A DNA stretch of 64,000 nt. Origin: Sphingopyxis sp. H050. Lineage in GTDB: Bacteria; Pseudomonadota; Alphaproteobacteria; Sphingomonadales; Sphingomonadaceae. The position numbers and the translations under genes are program-made. Below the pieces are notes generated by a model. The model saw nothing but the letters and a program-made list of their open reading frames with translations, was not told the origin of the DNA and made no database searches. Location of the stretch: assembly GCF_001468265.1 (NCBI RefSeq), contig NZ_LNRZ01000003.1, forward strand, positions 310,001-374,000, in the 5' to 3' direction. Shown in pieces: positions 17,953-26,535 of this stretch (position 1 is the stretch's first letter; the number at the start of each line of letters is the position of its first letter).

Positions 17953-18225
17953 ATGAACCCGTTTGAAATGGTCATCGGCATCGTCCTCATCGTGACGATC
18001 GGCAGCATTATCCGCGCCAAGCACGGCGTCCGCCGCGACCGCCACGGCAACGAGTTTTTCGTGGCCAACACCGCCGCGAACGAAGCCGAAACCAAGGCGC
18101 TGCAGGCCGAAATCCGCGCGCTCAAGGACCGCATCCAGGTGCTCGAACGCATTGCCACCGACAACAATCGCGCCGTCACGCTCGACCAGGAAATCGAAAG
18201 CCTGCGCGACCGGTCGCACCCCTGA
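17953..18225 (+). CDS. Psp-associated small membrane/coiled-coil protein 4
   Basis: A 90-residue protein with a short membrane helix (about 4-20, FEMVIGIVLIVTIGSII), then RAKHGVRRDRHGNEFF, which recalls RAKHGYPIEN of gene 1, and the module KDRIQVLERIATDNN ... LDQEIESLRDR. It follows gene 3 by 26 bases with AAAGGATCC upstream. Function unknown. Confidence 0.83.
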   Translation: MNPFEMVIGIVLIVTIGSIIRAKHGVRRDRHGNEFFVANTAANEAETKALQAEIRALKDRIQVLERIATDNNRAVTLDQEIESLRDRSHP

Positions 18226-18253
18226 AGACCCGTGACGAAGAAGGAGCCGCACG

Positions 18254-18511
18254 ATGGCCAACATTGCTTCTGATCTCGCAACGAACCTGATCCCCGCTGC
18301 CGTGGCGCTCAGCGCCCTGATGATCGTCAGTCTGGTCGCGCTCCGCGGCTGGCGCGACTGGATCCAGCTCAAGCGCGAGGAACTCGCGGCCGGCCAAATG
18401 CCGCCCGCGCAGGACGCAACCGTGCCGCACGCCGGATCGCGGATCGAGATCGCCGACCTCAAGGAGCGGCTCCGCAAGCTCGAAGCCATCGCCGCGGGGG
18501 TCGATCTGTAA
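18254..18511 (+). CDS. Psp-associated small membrane/coiled-coil protein 5
   Basis: An 85-residue protein, last of the array. The membrane helix is at about 12-31 (IPAAVALSALMIVSLVALRG), followed by a linker and a shortened module LKERLRKLEAIAAGVDL that stops before the EIxxLR end seen in genes 1-4. It has an AAGGAG ribosome site. A palindromic repeat begins 5 bases after the stop and probably ends the transcript. Confidence 0.8.
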   Translation: MANIASDLATNLIPAAVALSALMIVSLVALRGWRDWIQLKREELAAGQMPPAQDATVPHAGSRIEIADLKERLRKLEAIAAGVDL

Positions 18512-18515
18512 CAGT

Positions 18516-18607
18516 CCGTCGCTCCCGCGCAGGCGGGGGCCGCTGGCGTCAGGGAACGGGGGCGCCGACCGAAACCGACAACGGCCCCCGCCTGCGCCGG
18601 GGCGACG
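18516..18607. repeat. Paired palindromic repeat (GCGCAGGCGGGGG family) after the psp operon
   Basis: Arms CCGTCGCTCCCGCGCAGGCG.. and ..CGCCTGCGCCGGGGCGACGG are near-perfect reverse complements about 40 bases apart. Related pairs lie at 38479-38568 (inside mtaB) and 44568-44648. Probably a REP-like element acting as transcript end for the psp operon (inference). Confidence 0.85.
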
Positions 18608-18652
18608 GTAAGGCCCTTCCCACCGCCCCCCAAATCTGCCACTGGCGCGGCC

Positions 18653-19063
18653 ATGCGCAGCCTCGACGATATTTTCGAAGAATATGACTTCCTCGACGGC
18701 GACGATCGCTATCGCCTGCTGATCGAGCTCGGCCGCGCGCTGGAGCCGATGCCCGACGCGCTGAAGACCGATGCGACGCTGGTCCGCGGCTGCTCGGCGA
18801 GCGTCTGGGTCTATCCGGTGCCGCAGGACGACGGCCGGCTGCACTTCCTGGCCGACAGCAACGCCGCGATCACCAAGGGGATCGTCGCGCTCGTCCTCGC
18901 CGCGGTGCAGGACAGGCCCGCCGCGGACGTCGCCGCCATGGACGTCGCCGCCGCGCTCGCGCCCTTCGACCTCACCCGCCAGCTGTCGTCGAACCGCACG
19001 CAGGGCGTCCCCAACATGATCGCGCTGGTCCAGGACACCGCCCGCCGCCTCGCCACGGGGTAA
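18653..19063 (+). CDS. sufE: SufE family sulfur-acceptor protein
   Basis: SufE-type protein, 136 residues, which accepts persulfide sulfur from a SufS/CsdA cysteine desulfurase for Fe-S cluster assembly. The acceptor cysteine is Cys47 in LVRGCSASVW; MRSLDDIFEEYDFLDGDDRY at the start and NRTQGVPNMIALVQ near the end are typical. No suf genes are adjacent; a lone sufE is common. It lies about 140 bases after the psp array, across a repeat, so it is probably separately transcribed. Confidence 0.92.
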   Translation: MRSLDDIFEEYDFLDGDDRYRLLIELGRALEPMPDALKTDATLVRGCSASVWVYPVPQDDGRLHFLADSNAAITKGIVALVLAAVQDRPAADVAAMDVAAALAPFDLTRQLSSNRTQGVPNMIALVQDTARRLATG

Positions 19064-19108
19064 TCAACCGCCGACCCCGCGCCGCATTCCTTATCTTTTG
19101 CGGGCAAG

Positions 19109-19139
19109 AAAAAGGGCGCCGGAATTGCTTCCGGCGCCC
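19109..19139 (-). terminator. Rho-independent terminator of the TonB receptor gene
   Basis: A perfect 11-bp stem (arms 19114-19124 and 19129-19139, loop TTGC) is followed on the minus strand by TTTTTCTT. It lies 22 bases past the receptor stop codon. Confidence 0.9.
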
Positions 19140-19161
19140 GATTCTTTGCCTTGTCGTTCGA

Positions 19162-22100
19162 TCAGAATTCGTACGACACGCCGACCTTCAGACGCCAGAC
19201 CGACGAACTGACGTTGATGGCATTGTCGGCATCGAAGGTGGCGATGCCGGCGGCGTTAGTGAAGATATACCGGCCCTGCGCATCGACGCCGCTAACGTTC
19301 GCGATGTCCTGACGGCCCGCGAAGTCACGACGACGCTGGACGTTCCAGTCCTGGTCGAGGAAGTTCAGGAAGTTGTCCATCGTGGCGTAGAGCTTGATCT
19401 TGTCCTTGCGGCCGAACAGGTTCCCCGGTCCGGGCAGTTCCTGCGAGAAGGACAGGTCGACGTCGAAGTACCAGTCGTTCGAGCAGGTGTTGCGATCGAT
19501 CGTTCTTCCGAGATAGGCCTTGGCGCAGCCGAGGCTGCTGGCGAAATCGGCAACCGTCTGAGCAACGCCCGCCGTCGACAGGGGCGAGACATTCGGGTCG
19601 TTGGCGCCGGTCGGGATGTACGCCAGCGCATTGTCCGAACCCGAAGCGCTGTCGCCGAACACGCCCGAGCCAGTGAAGGTCAGGCTGTACGGACGCCCCG
19701 AGCGTGCAACGAAGGTCGCGCCGATGCGCGTACCCAGATCGCCGAAGAACTTCTCTTCGAACGAACTTGAGACGGTGATGTTGTGGCGGCTGTTGTAGAA
19801 GCCACGCGATGCCGCCGGGTTCTGACGGTCGAACGCCGCCGTCTGGTCATAGTTCGACCCCGCGGTGGAGTTGTACATGTTGCGCCGGTCCTGCGAGTCC
19901 GAATAGGCGTAGCCGATGCTGAAATAGGACGAACCCGTATCGGTGAACAAGCCGCCGTCGAAGTCTTTCGACAGCAGGAACGACGCCGAGTGGCTGCGGA
20001 AGCTGCCGCCGTTGGTCAGCATCAGCTCGTCTTCGCGTGCCGTGGTGAAGCACGCCGCGTTGACGCCGGTGTAGGTCGGCGTGGGCGTGATGCCCACCAA
20101 CTGTGCCGTACAACCCGCGTTGAGCGGATCGATCGTCACATACATCGGACGGCCGTCGATGGCGAAGGCCGCACGCCCGGCGCGCGGATCGGGGACCTGC
20201 GACAGGTCGACGATCGTATAGGCGTCGCGATACTTGCTGTAGATATAGTCGGCGTTGAACTTCCAGCCGCTGAAGAAGCCGCTTTCGGCGAAGTTCAGTT
20301 CCGACGAGAAACCAATGTTGGCGCGCAGGACCGACGGGATCTTGATGTTCGGATCGATCGACTGGGTGAAACCCTGGCTCGCCGCCGCGGTTGCCGATGC
20401 GGCATTGCGGAAGCAGGTCGGTACGCCCGTGAACTGGCCGTTGACGACGACGTCGATCTGGCCGGCGGGGCAGCCTGCAGCCTGGGTCGAGCCGAGCGCA
20501 AAGGCGCTGCCGTCGTTCTGGAACGCGTTCCCAAACCACACTAGCGGGTCGCCGCCCGAGAAGATGCCGACGCCGGCGCGCAGCTGCGCGCGGCTGAACA
20601 CCGCGAAATCGTTCATGTCATAGGTCAGCGCGAGGCGCGGCATCACGATCGGGTCAAGGTTGCTGAACCCGGTCGTGTTGGTGATGCCATAACGACGCTG
20701 GAACACCGGATTATAGTCCGGCCCGGGGCCGCTGTACCAGTCGACGCGAACGCCCGCCACGGCGCTTAGCGCGTCGGTGACCTGCCATTCGTCCTGCGCG
20801 AAGATCGAATAGAGATTGCGCGTGAACTGCGCGGCGGCACTGTTGATGTCGCCGGTAGCGGTGACGTTGCCGAAAGCGCCCTCCGTCTGGCCGCCGACGA
20901 TGTTGGCCGGCGTGGTCGACGTCTGGTTGTTGCCGAGGCCCGGCGATAGCAGACCCTGACGCAGATCGTCGATGCTACGGAAAACGAGCGTCCCTGTCGC
21001 ATTCTGGACGAAAAGGTTAAACAGGTTGGCGCGATTGAGTTCGGCGCCGACCTTGATCGTGTGAGCGCCCTTTTCGAGCTTGGCGACCGCGCGATATTGG
21101 TCGATTTCGGTCTTCAGGTCGTTGGCCGACCGCGAGGTGCCGGGGCCCGCGAGAACGGCGCCGTTGATTCCCGAACCATTGCTCCCGGGAGCGCCGGCCG
21201 CGTTGTTGATGCCGACGATGATACGCGGAATCGGACTGCCCGACTGCGCTTCGCCGCCACCGACGGGGTCCTGAAGATCCTGCACCTCCGACCGCGAATA
21301 GCGCAGTTCGGTCGAGAATTCGTCGGTCCACTGCGAATAGAGGCGGCCCGAGTAATAGTTCGACTTGGTGCCGCTCACGTAGAAGGTGTTGAGGCCGATC
21401 GCCTGCGGCGAGGTGCCGGTGAACAGATCGTCCGGACGGATCACCGATTCCTCAAGCCGCTGATAGGTCGCCTCGAGACGATGCTGATCGTTGATCTGCA
21501 GGTCGGCGCGGACGAAATAACGGTCGTTCTTGTAAGGACGATTGGTGACCAGCGGGCCGGTTTCAATCCCGTAGACGTCGCTCAGAACCTGTGAGATTTC
21601 GTTGAACTGGGTGACGTTGATGCCCGCCTGCGGGTTGGCGTAGTTCGCACCCGCCGGGCCGTCGTCCTGCGACTGACCGGCTTCCTGATGCTCATAGGCG
21701 CCGAAAATGAACAGGCGGTCCTTGATGATCGGCGCGCCCAGCCAGGCGCCCCAGCGCTTGTCGGGCTTGATCGGCGCGACTGGGCGACCCTTGACCGAGT
21801 CTCCGCGCATGCCGTTATCCGAATATTCGAAGAAGCCGCCGAAACGATAATCGTTCGTACCCGACTTGGTCACGACGTTGACGGCGCAGCCGGTGAACTG
21901 GCCATAGTCGACGTCGAACGGCGCAAACTGGACCTGGGTTTCGCGAACCGCGTCATAAGGAAGCGGGGTCGAACTGCGCGACGAGAAGCCGGTGTCGTTG
22001 AGGCCGTAAACGTCGCCCTGGCTGATGCCGTCGACGGTGAAGGCATTGCCGCGGTCGTTCGCGCCAAGGCACGAGATGCGATCGACGCCCGAGCCGCCGT

Positions 22101-22611
22101 CGTCGCGGTCGAGGCTGACGCGCGGGTCGAGGCGGATGATATCGCGGATGTCGCGGTTGAACGAGGGCGCGGTTTCCAGAACTTCCGCGGTGAAGCTGGT
22201 GCCCGGGCCGACGGCCAGTTGCGTGACGCGCACGCGGGTGCCGGTGACGACGATTTCGCCGCCGCCCGACGCGAGCTGGAAGCGCAGGTCGGTGTTGCCC
22301 TGCAGCGAGGTGTTGACGTCCTGGATCGTCTGACCTTCGAAACCGTCGGCGGTCACCGAGATCGCGTAAGGCCCGCCGGTGACGAGGCCGGTTGCGGCGA
22401 AACGTCCGTCGGCACCAGTGACGATCGTCCGCGACGAACCCGTGCGGGTGTCGGTGATGATGACGGTCGCATTGCCGATCGCGGCGCCATTGTCGTCGGC
22501 GACCAAGCCCTGGATGCCGGTCGTGATCTGCTGCGCCTGGGCAGGCGCGGCGACGACGGTTGCGACGCTGATAGCCATAAGGCTAGCCGCAATCGAATAA
22601 CGAAGTTTCAT
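19162..22611 (-). CDS. Oar-type TonB-dependent receptor with carboxypeptidase-regulatory-like domain
   Basis: Large outer-membrane receptor, 1149 residues. A signal peptide (MKLRYSIAASLMAISVATVV, cleavage near APAQAQQ) is followed by a carboxypeptidase-regulatory-like beta domain (about 30-115), a plug domain with RDIIRLDPRVSLDRDDGG and a long beta-barrel ending in an aromatic C-terminus (LKVGVSYEF). No TonB box is obvious. The Oar-like group transports unknown, perhaps peptide or oligosaccharide, ligands. The ATG at 22611 gives a proper signal peptide; a longer frame upstream does not. Transcribed alone, with a strong terminator. Confidence 0.93.
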   Translation of the reverse strand: MKLRYSIAASLMAISVATVVAAPAQAQQITTGIQGLVADDNGAAIGNATVIITDTRTGSSRTIVTGADGRFAATGLVTGGPYAISVTADGFEGQTIQDVNTSLQGNTDLRFQLASGGGEIVVTGTRVRVTQLAVGPGTSFTAEVLETAPSFNRDIRDIIRLDPRVSLDRDDGGSGVDRISCLGANDRGNAFTVDGISQGDVYGLNDTGFSSRSSTPLPYDAVRETQVQFAPFDVDYGQFTGCAVNVVTKSGTNDYRFGGFFEYSDNGMRGDSVKGRPVAPIKPDKRWGAWLGAPIIKDRLFIFGAYEHQEAGQSQDDGPAGANYANPQAGINVTQFNEISQVLSDVYGIETGPLVTNRPYKNDRYFVRADLQINDQHRLEATYQRLEESVIRPDDLFTGTSPQAIGLNTFYVSGTKSNYYSGRLYSQWTDEFSTELRYSRSEVQDLQDPVGGGEAQSGSPIPRIIVGINNAAGAPGSNGSGINGAVLAGPGTSRSANDLKTEIDQYRAVAKLEKGAHTIKVGAELNRANLFNLFVQNATGTLVFRSIDDLRQGLLSPGLGNNQTSTTPANIVGGQTEGAFGNVTATGDINSAAAQFTRNLYSIFAQDEWQVTDALSAVAGVRVDWYSGPGPDYNPVFQRRYGITNTTGFSNLDPIVMPRLALTYDMNDFAVFSRAQLRAGVGIFSGGDPLVWFGNAFQNDGSAFALGSTQAAGCPAGQIDVVVNGQFTGVPTCFRNAASATAAASQGFTQSIDPNIKIPSVLRANIGFSSELNFAESGFFSGWKFNADYIYSKYRDAYTIVDLSQVPDPRAGRAAFAIDGRPMYVTIDPLNAGCTAQLVGITPTPTYTGVNAACFTTAREDELMLTNGGSFRSHSASFLLSKDFDGGLFTDTGSSYFSIGYAYSDSQDRRNMYNSTAGSNYDQTAAFDRQNPAASRGFYNSRHNITVSSSFEEKFFGDLGTRIGATFVARSGRPYSLTFTGSGVFGDSASGSDNALAYIPTGANDPNVSPLSTAGVAQTVADFASSLGCAKAYLGRTIDRNTCSNDWYFDVDLSFSQELPGPGNLFGRKDKIKLYATMDNFLNFLDQDWNVQRRRDFAGRQDIANVSGVDAQGRYIFTNAAGIATFDADNAINVSSSVWRLKVGVSYEF

Positions 22612-22702
22612 GTCAGGATGTCCCCTTGGTGGTGCATTTGGCAGGCGCGCAGCATGGGGCGCGCTTGACCTGCGAGCGCCCCTGAAGCCCGCATGTGGCA
22701 CG

Positions 22703-22724
22703 ATTGTGACAGCAATTGTGACAG
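22703..22724 (-). promoter_or_regulatory. Tandem CTGTCACAAT words upstream of the TonB receptor
   Basis: On the minus strand CTGTCACAAT occurs twice, at 22724-22715 and 22712-22703, with a 12-base period, about 90-110 bases upstream of the receptor start. The rest of the 289-base gap (22612-22900) is comparatively AT-rich (runs of AAAAA and TTTTTT) and holds no gene I can support. Candidate operator or promoter part; the binding protein is unknown. Confidence 0.4.
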
Positions 22725-22900
22725 TGCAAGGGAGGAGGCGGTCCCCAATCTGGAAAGTGTCAAAAAAGCCCCAATTTCCGTCCGGGAAGAAAAATTATCC
22801 ACAAGGCGGCATGCGTTTTTTCGCGAAACTGTTGCTGCAATGCAACAAAGAGGGCGACGGCAGGCGCCAAAACCGGCGAAAAAATTGGCTCTCGCGCGAC

Positions 22901-23488
22901 TCAGCGCCAGCGAGTCGGCGGACTTGCAAGCGCCGCGGCGGCGCGGTCGCGAACATCGGCGGGGGCATCGACGGGCATGCTGAAGCGCGCCTTCACCGCC
23001 CATTCGCCGTGATGCGACAGTTGGTAGTGGGTGACATGGGGCTTGCCGCCGATCGTCGCATCGTACCAGCCGCCCGCCGCGCTCTTCACGGCCTGCGCGA
23101 AGCCCGTCGGCGCGACGATGCGCTTGGCGGCATAATGGTCGAGGATCAGCTCGTCGGTCATCGCCGTCTCTTCGGCGAGGCCAACGTCCTTGCGATAGAC
23201 ATAGAGGTCGATCCAGCCGTCGCCCGCCGCGCCGCCCTTCAGCGTATATTGGATCGATACATCGGCCGGCCCATAGACGATGAGCTTGCGCGCCGGCATC
23301 GCGCCGAGGCTGGCGGGGAACAGGAAGTTCGAGGGCAGGTGGCGATAGCCGTCACCCTCGCGCCGCACTTCGTCCGAACGCGCGACCTCGTCGATCGGGA
23401 TCGAGACCGGCGGGGTCTGCGCTGCCGCCACGCCGGGCGCGGCAAGCGCCGCTACGGCCAGGAGCAGGCGCAGCGCGCCGAACGTCAC
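22901..23488 (-). CDS. Hypothetical exported protein
   Basis: A 195-residue protein with a clear signal peptide ([19 protein letters not shown], cleavage near AAA-QTP) and a mature domain with [17 protein letters not shown] and an [20 protein letters not shown] segment. No family recognised. It overlaps the clpX stop by four bases and is thus probably translated from the clpX transcript, which is unusual for a periplasmic protein. Function unknown. Confidence 0.78.
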   Translation of the reverse strand: MTFGALRLLLAVAALAAPGVAAAQTPPVSIPIDEVARSDEVRREGDGYRHLPSNFLFPASLGAMPARKLIVYGPADVSIQYTLKGGAAGDGWIDLYVYRKDVGLAEETAMTDELILDHYAAKRIVAPTGFAQAVKSAAGGWYDATIGGKPHVTHYQLSHHGEWAVKARFSMPVDAPADVRDRAAAALASPPTRWR

Positions 23489-24753
23489 GCGGCGTCGCCG
23501 GCCTCTTTCGCCTTGTCGGCATAGACGCGAACGGGGTCCTTGCGGCCTTCGACGACATCCTTGTCGACGACGATCTCGACCACGTCGGTCAGGTCGGGCA
23601 GGTCGAACATCGTGTCGAGCAGGATCGCCTCGACAATCGAGCGGAGCCCGCGCGCGCCGGTCTTGCGTTCGATCGCCTTCTTGGCGACCGCGACGAGCGC
23701 GTCGTCGGTGAAGGTCAGCGCCACCTCTTCGAGGTCGAACAGCTTGCGATACTGCTTGACCAGCGCGTTCTTGGGCTCACCCAGAATCTTGACCAGTGCG
23801 TCGATGTCGAGATCCTCGAGCGTCGCGATGACCGGCAGGCGGCCGACGAATTCGGGGATCAGGCCGAATTTCAGCAGATCCTCGGGCTCGATATTCTTCA
23901 GCACTTCGCCCGCGCGGCGCTCGTCGGGGCCGGCGACATGCGCGCCGAAGCCGATCGACTTGCCCTGCAGGCGGTCGCCGATGATCTTCTCGAGGCCGGC
24001 GAAGGCGCCGCCGGCGATGAACAGGATGTTGGTCGTGTCGACCTGCAGGAATTCCTGCTGCGGATGCTTGCGCCCGCCCTGCGGCGGAACGCTGGCGGTC
24101 GTGCCTTCCATCAGCTTGAGCAGCGCCTGCTGCACGCCTTCGCCCGACACGTCGCGGGTGATCGAGGGATTCTCGGCCTTGCGGCTGATCTTGTCGATTT
24201 CGTCGATATAGACGATGCCGCGCTGCGCCTTTTCGACATTATAGTCGCTGGCCTGCAGCAGCTTCAGAATGATGTTCTCGACATCCTCGCCGACATAACC
24301 GGCTTCGGTGAGCGTCGTCGCATCGGCCATGGTGAACGGCACGTCCAGGAAGCGCGCGAGCGTCTGCGCCAGCAGCGTCTTGCCGCTGCCGGTCGGGCCG
24401 ACGAGCAGGATGTTCGATTTCGCGAGCTCGACCTCGTCGCCGCGGCCCGAGTTGGCGAGGCGCTTGTAGTGGTTGTGCACCGCGACCGACAGCACGCGCT
24501 TGGCCTTGTTCTGGCCGATGACATAATTGTCGAGGTGCTGACAGATTTCCAGCGGCGTCGGCACCGCGCCGTCCTTGCGCGCGGCAACCCCGCCCTTGAT
24601 CTCTTCGCGGATGATGTCGTTGCACAGCTCGACGCATTCGTCGCAGATGAACACGGTCGGCCCGGCAATCAGCTTGCGGACCTCGTGCTGCGACTTGCCG
24701 CAGAAGGAGCAGTAAAGAGTGCTCTTGCTGTCCGAGCCGCTCAATTTGGTCAT
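23485..24753 (-). CDS. clpX: ATP-dependent Clp protease ATP-binding subunit ClpX
   Basis: ClpX, 422 residues, the AAA+ unfoldase that feeds substrates to ClpP. The N-terminal zinc domain has [17 protein letters not shown] and ICDECVELC; Walker A is GPTGSGKT, Walker [11 protein letters not shown], and the ClpP-binding IGF loop is recognisable (SIGFGAHV). The ATG at 24753 gives the normal [18 protein letters not shown] start. It lies 170 bases after clpP on the same strand. Confidence 0.98.
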   Translation of the reverse strand: MTKLSGSDSKSTLYCSFCGKSQHEVRKLIAGPTVFICDECVELCNDIIREEIKGGVAARKDGAVPTPLEICQHLDNYVIGQNKAKRVLSVAVHNHYKRLANSGRGDEVELAKSNILLVGPTGSGKTLLAQTLARFLDVPFTMADATTLTEAGYVGEDVENIILKLLQASDYNVEKAQRGIVYIDEIDKISRKAENPSITRDVSGEGVQQALLKLMEGTTASVPPQGGRKHPQQEFLQVDTTNILFIAGGAFAGLEKIIGDRLQGKSIGFGAHVAGPDERRAGEVLKNIEPEDLLKFGLIPEFVGRLPVIATLEDLDIDALVKILGEPKNALVKQYRKLFDLEEVALTFTDDALVAVAKKAIERKTGARGLRSIVEAILLDTMFDLPDLTDVVEIVVDKDVVEGRKDPVRVYADKAKEAGDAA

Positions 24754-24923
24754 ATCTAATCCTCTGGCGGGCGCCAAAATCGGGCCGCCGTCATTATCCT
24801 AGTCCGCCGTCACCCGATTACAATATGGCAATTGGGTGACATCGGGACATGTCATCGAATAGCGTCGCGCGGCAAAGGCGGCGTCAAGAAACGCAGTTAC
24901 TGCCGGGTTGCGACTTGCCTCGA

Positions 24924-25574
24924 TCAGGGGGTCGGGCCTTCGCTCAGATCCTTCGCCGCATCGCCTTCGAGCGCGCCGGGGCGGCGGTCGTAGACATGGT
25001 CGACAAGGCCGAACGCCTTGGCTTCGTCGGCCTCGAGGAAGGTGTCGCGATCCATCGCCTTTTCGATGTCTTTCAAGGCCTTGCCCGTATATTTGACGTA
25101 CAGGTCGTTCATCCGCTTGCGGATGCGCAGGATTTCCTTGGCCTGGATCTCGATGTCCGACGCCATACCGCGCGCGCCGCCCGACGGCTGGTGAATCATC
25201 ACGCGGGCATTGGTCAGCGCGACGCGCATGCCGGGCTCACCGGCGGCCAGCAGGAAGCTGCCCATCGAGGCGGCCTGGCCGATGCAGACGGTGCCAACGC
25301 GCGGGCGGATGTACTGCATCGTGTCGTGGATCGCCATGCCCGCCGTGACGACGCCGCCCGGCGAGTTGATGTACATATAGATGTCCTTCTTCGGATTCTC
25401 CGATTCGAGGAACAGCAGCTGCGCGGTGATCAGCGAGGCCATATTGTCTTCGACTTCGCCGGTGACGAAGATGATCCGCTCGCGCAGCAGGCGCGAGAAA
25501 ATGTCGAAGCTGCGTTCGCCGCGGCTCGTCTGTTCGACGACGACGGGAACAAGGGCGGCCAGCGGGTCGATCAT
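24924..25574 (-). CDS. clpP: ATP-dependent Clp protease proteolytic subunit ClpP
   Basis: ClpP serine protease, 216 residues. The catalytic serine is in [14 protein letters not shown], the histidine in [13 protein letters not shown], and the aspartate in the [12 protein letters not shown] region. It starts [20 protein letters not shown], the usual proteobacterial N-terminus that is autoprocessed. A heat-shock-type promoter lies upstream, and clpX follows. Confidence 0.98.
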   Translation of the reverse strand: MIDPLAALVPVVVEQTSRGERSFDIFSRLLRERIIFVTGEVEDNMASLITAQLLFLESENPKKDIYMYINSPGGVVTAGMAIHDTMQYIRPRVGTVCIGQAASMGSFLLAAGEPGMRVALTNARVMIHQPSGGARGMASDIEIQAKEILRIRKRMNDLYVKYTGKALKDIEKAMDRDTFLEADEAKAFGLVDHVYDRRPGALEGDAAKDLSEGPTP

Positions 25575-25642
25575 GGAAATTTCGTCCTTACGTTTTTCGG
25601 GATGCCCTGCCGCGAACCGGCGGGCTGACCCTCCGCGATCCT

Positions 25643-25671
25643 ACATCGTCGTGCTGCCAAAAGGATTCAAG
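25643..25671 (-). promoter_or_regulatory. Candidate sigma-32 (RpoH) promoter of clpP
   Basis: On the minus strand CTTGAA (25671-25666) is followed after 17 bases by CGATGT (25648-25643), close to the RpoH pattern CTTGAA-N17-CCATNT. It lies about 70 bases upstream of clpP, whose heat-shock control is well known in proteobacteria. Confidence 0.6.
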
Positions 25672-25676
25672 GGGGC

Positions 25677-25703
25677 AAAAAAAGGGGCGGGATGTCCCGC
25701 CCC
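25677..25703 (-). terminator. Rho-independent terminator of fdxA
   Basis: Read on the minus strand, GGGGCGGG ACAT CCCGCCCC (perfect 8-bp stem) is followed by seven T residues. It lies 23 bases past the fdxA stop and directly ahead of the clpP promoter, insulating the two. Confidence 0.92.
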
Positions 25704-25726
25704 GGTAATGTCTGCTGTGCCGGCGA

Positions 25727-26065
25727 TCAGTCGCCTTCGCCCGGCTCGGGCGAGAACAGATTCTCGAACTTGCCGGCGACGCCCTTATATTCGTCGGCGT
25801 CGGCGGGTGTTTCCTTCTTGACCGTGATGTTCGGCCATTCGGCGCTGAACTTGCTGTTCACTTCCAGCCATTTTTCGAGGCCGCTCTCGGTGTCGGGCAG
25901 GATCGCCTCGGCGGGGCATTCGGGCTCGCACACGCCGCAGTCGATGCATTCGTTCGGGTTGATGACGAGCATATTCTCGCCCTCATAGAAACAGTCGACG
26001 GGGCACACCTCGACGCAGTCCATATATTTGCAACGGATGCAGGCGTCGGTGACGACATAGGTCAT
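25727..26065 (-). CDS. fdxA: Seven-iron ferredoxin FdxA
   Basis: Ferredoxin of the 3Fe-4S/4Fe-4S type, 112 residues. The two cluster motifs are [18 protein letters not shown] near residues 9-26 and [16 protein letters not shown] near 40-55; the C-terminal tail is longer than in the two-[4Fe-4S] group, as in other FdxA. Electron carrier; partner unknown. It lies downstream of the S4/helicase gene pair, separated by about 170 bases. Confidence 0.95.
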   Translation of the reverse strand: MTYVVTDACIRCKYMDCVEVCPVDCFYEGENMLVINPNECIDCGVCEPECPAEAILPDTESGLEKWLEVNSKFSAEWPNITVKKETPADADEYKGVAGKFENLFSPEPGEGD

Positions 26066-26238
26066 GGGTATCGGCTCCCTGGGCCGGCGGCACCCTTGCC
26101 GTCCGGACGATGGTTGGACCCGCCTCTAAAACGCCCGAATATGGCGCGTCAACGCAAAGCGACAGTTGCGAATCACTCTCAATGGGTAGCCCGATCGCGG
26201 CATTTTGTGGCGACAGCTTTTCGTGGCCCGCCGATAGC

Positions 26239-26535
26239 TCAGCTGGAGGCGGCGGCGCCTTCGTCCAGCCTGAGGTAGCAGGCCTGCGCCTCGGGCGCGG
26301 GACCGCGCCGCAGGGGCAGGGCGATCAGCCGGATGACCTCGATCCGCTCGCCGAGCGGCAGCACCAGCGTCGCGCCGGCATGGACCGCAGCCGATGCGCG
26401 GGTGATGCGGCGGCCGTCGAGGCGGATATGGCCCGCGGCGACCATCGCCCGCGCGACACTGCGCGAGCGCGCGAAGCGCAGATACCAGAGCAGCTTGTCG
26501 AGCCGGATGCTTCCCGCCGCGCCCGGACTTGCCAT
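26239..26535 (-). CDS. S4 RNA-binding domain protein (Hsp15-like)
   Basis: A 98-residue protein made largely of one S4 domain (SIRLDKLLWYLRFARSRSVA, then RAMVAAGHIRLDGRRI), similar to HslR/Hsp15, which in E. coli binds stalled 50S subunits with attached peptidyl-tRNA. The start overlaps the helicase stop (TGATG), so the two are translationally coupled. The same S4-helicase pairing is common in alphaproteobacteria. Confidence 0.9.
   Translation of the reverse strand: MASPGAAGSIRLDKLLWYLRFARSRSVARAMVAAGHIRLDGRRITRASAAVHAGATLVLPLGERIEVIRLIALPLRRGPAPEAQACYLRLDEGAAASS

Noticed and set aside
22693..22983. A 96-residue plus-strand open frame in the receptor upstream region
   Set aside because: No ribosome site or motif; it crosses the regulatory region and runs into the end of the gene at 22901.
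26228..26300. GATAGCTCAGCTGG resembles a tRNA D-arm
   Set aside because: It overlaps the stop of the S4-domain gene on the other strand, and no acceptor stem, anticodon arm or T-arm can be formed around it.
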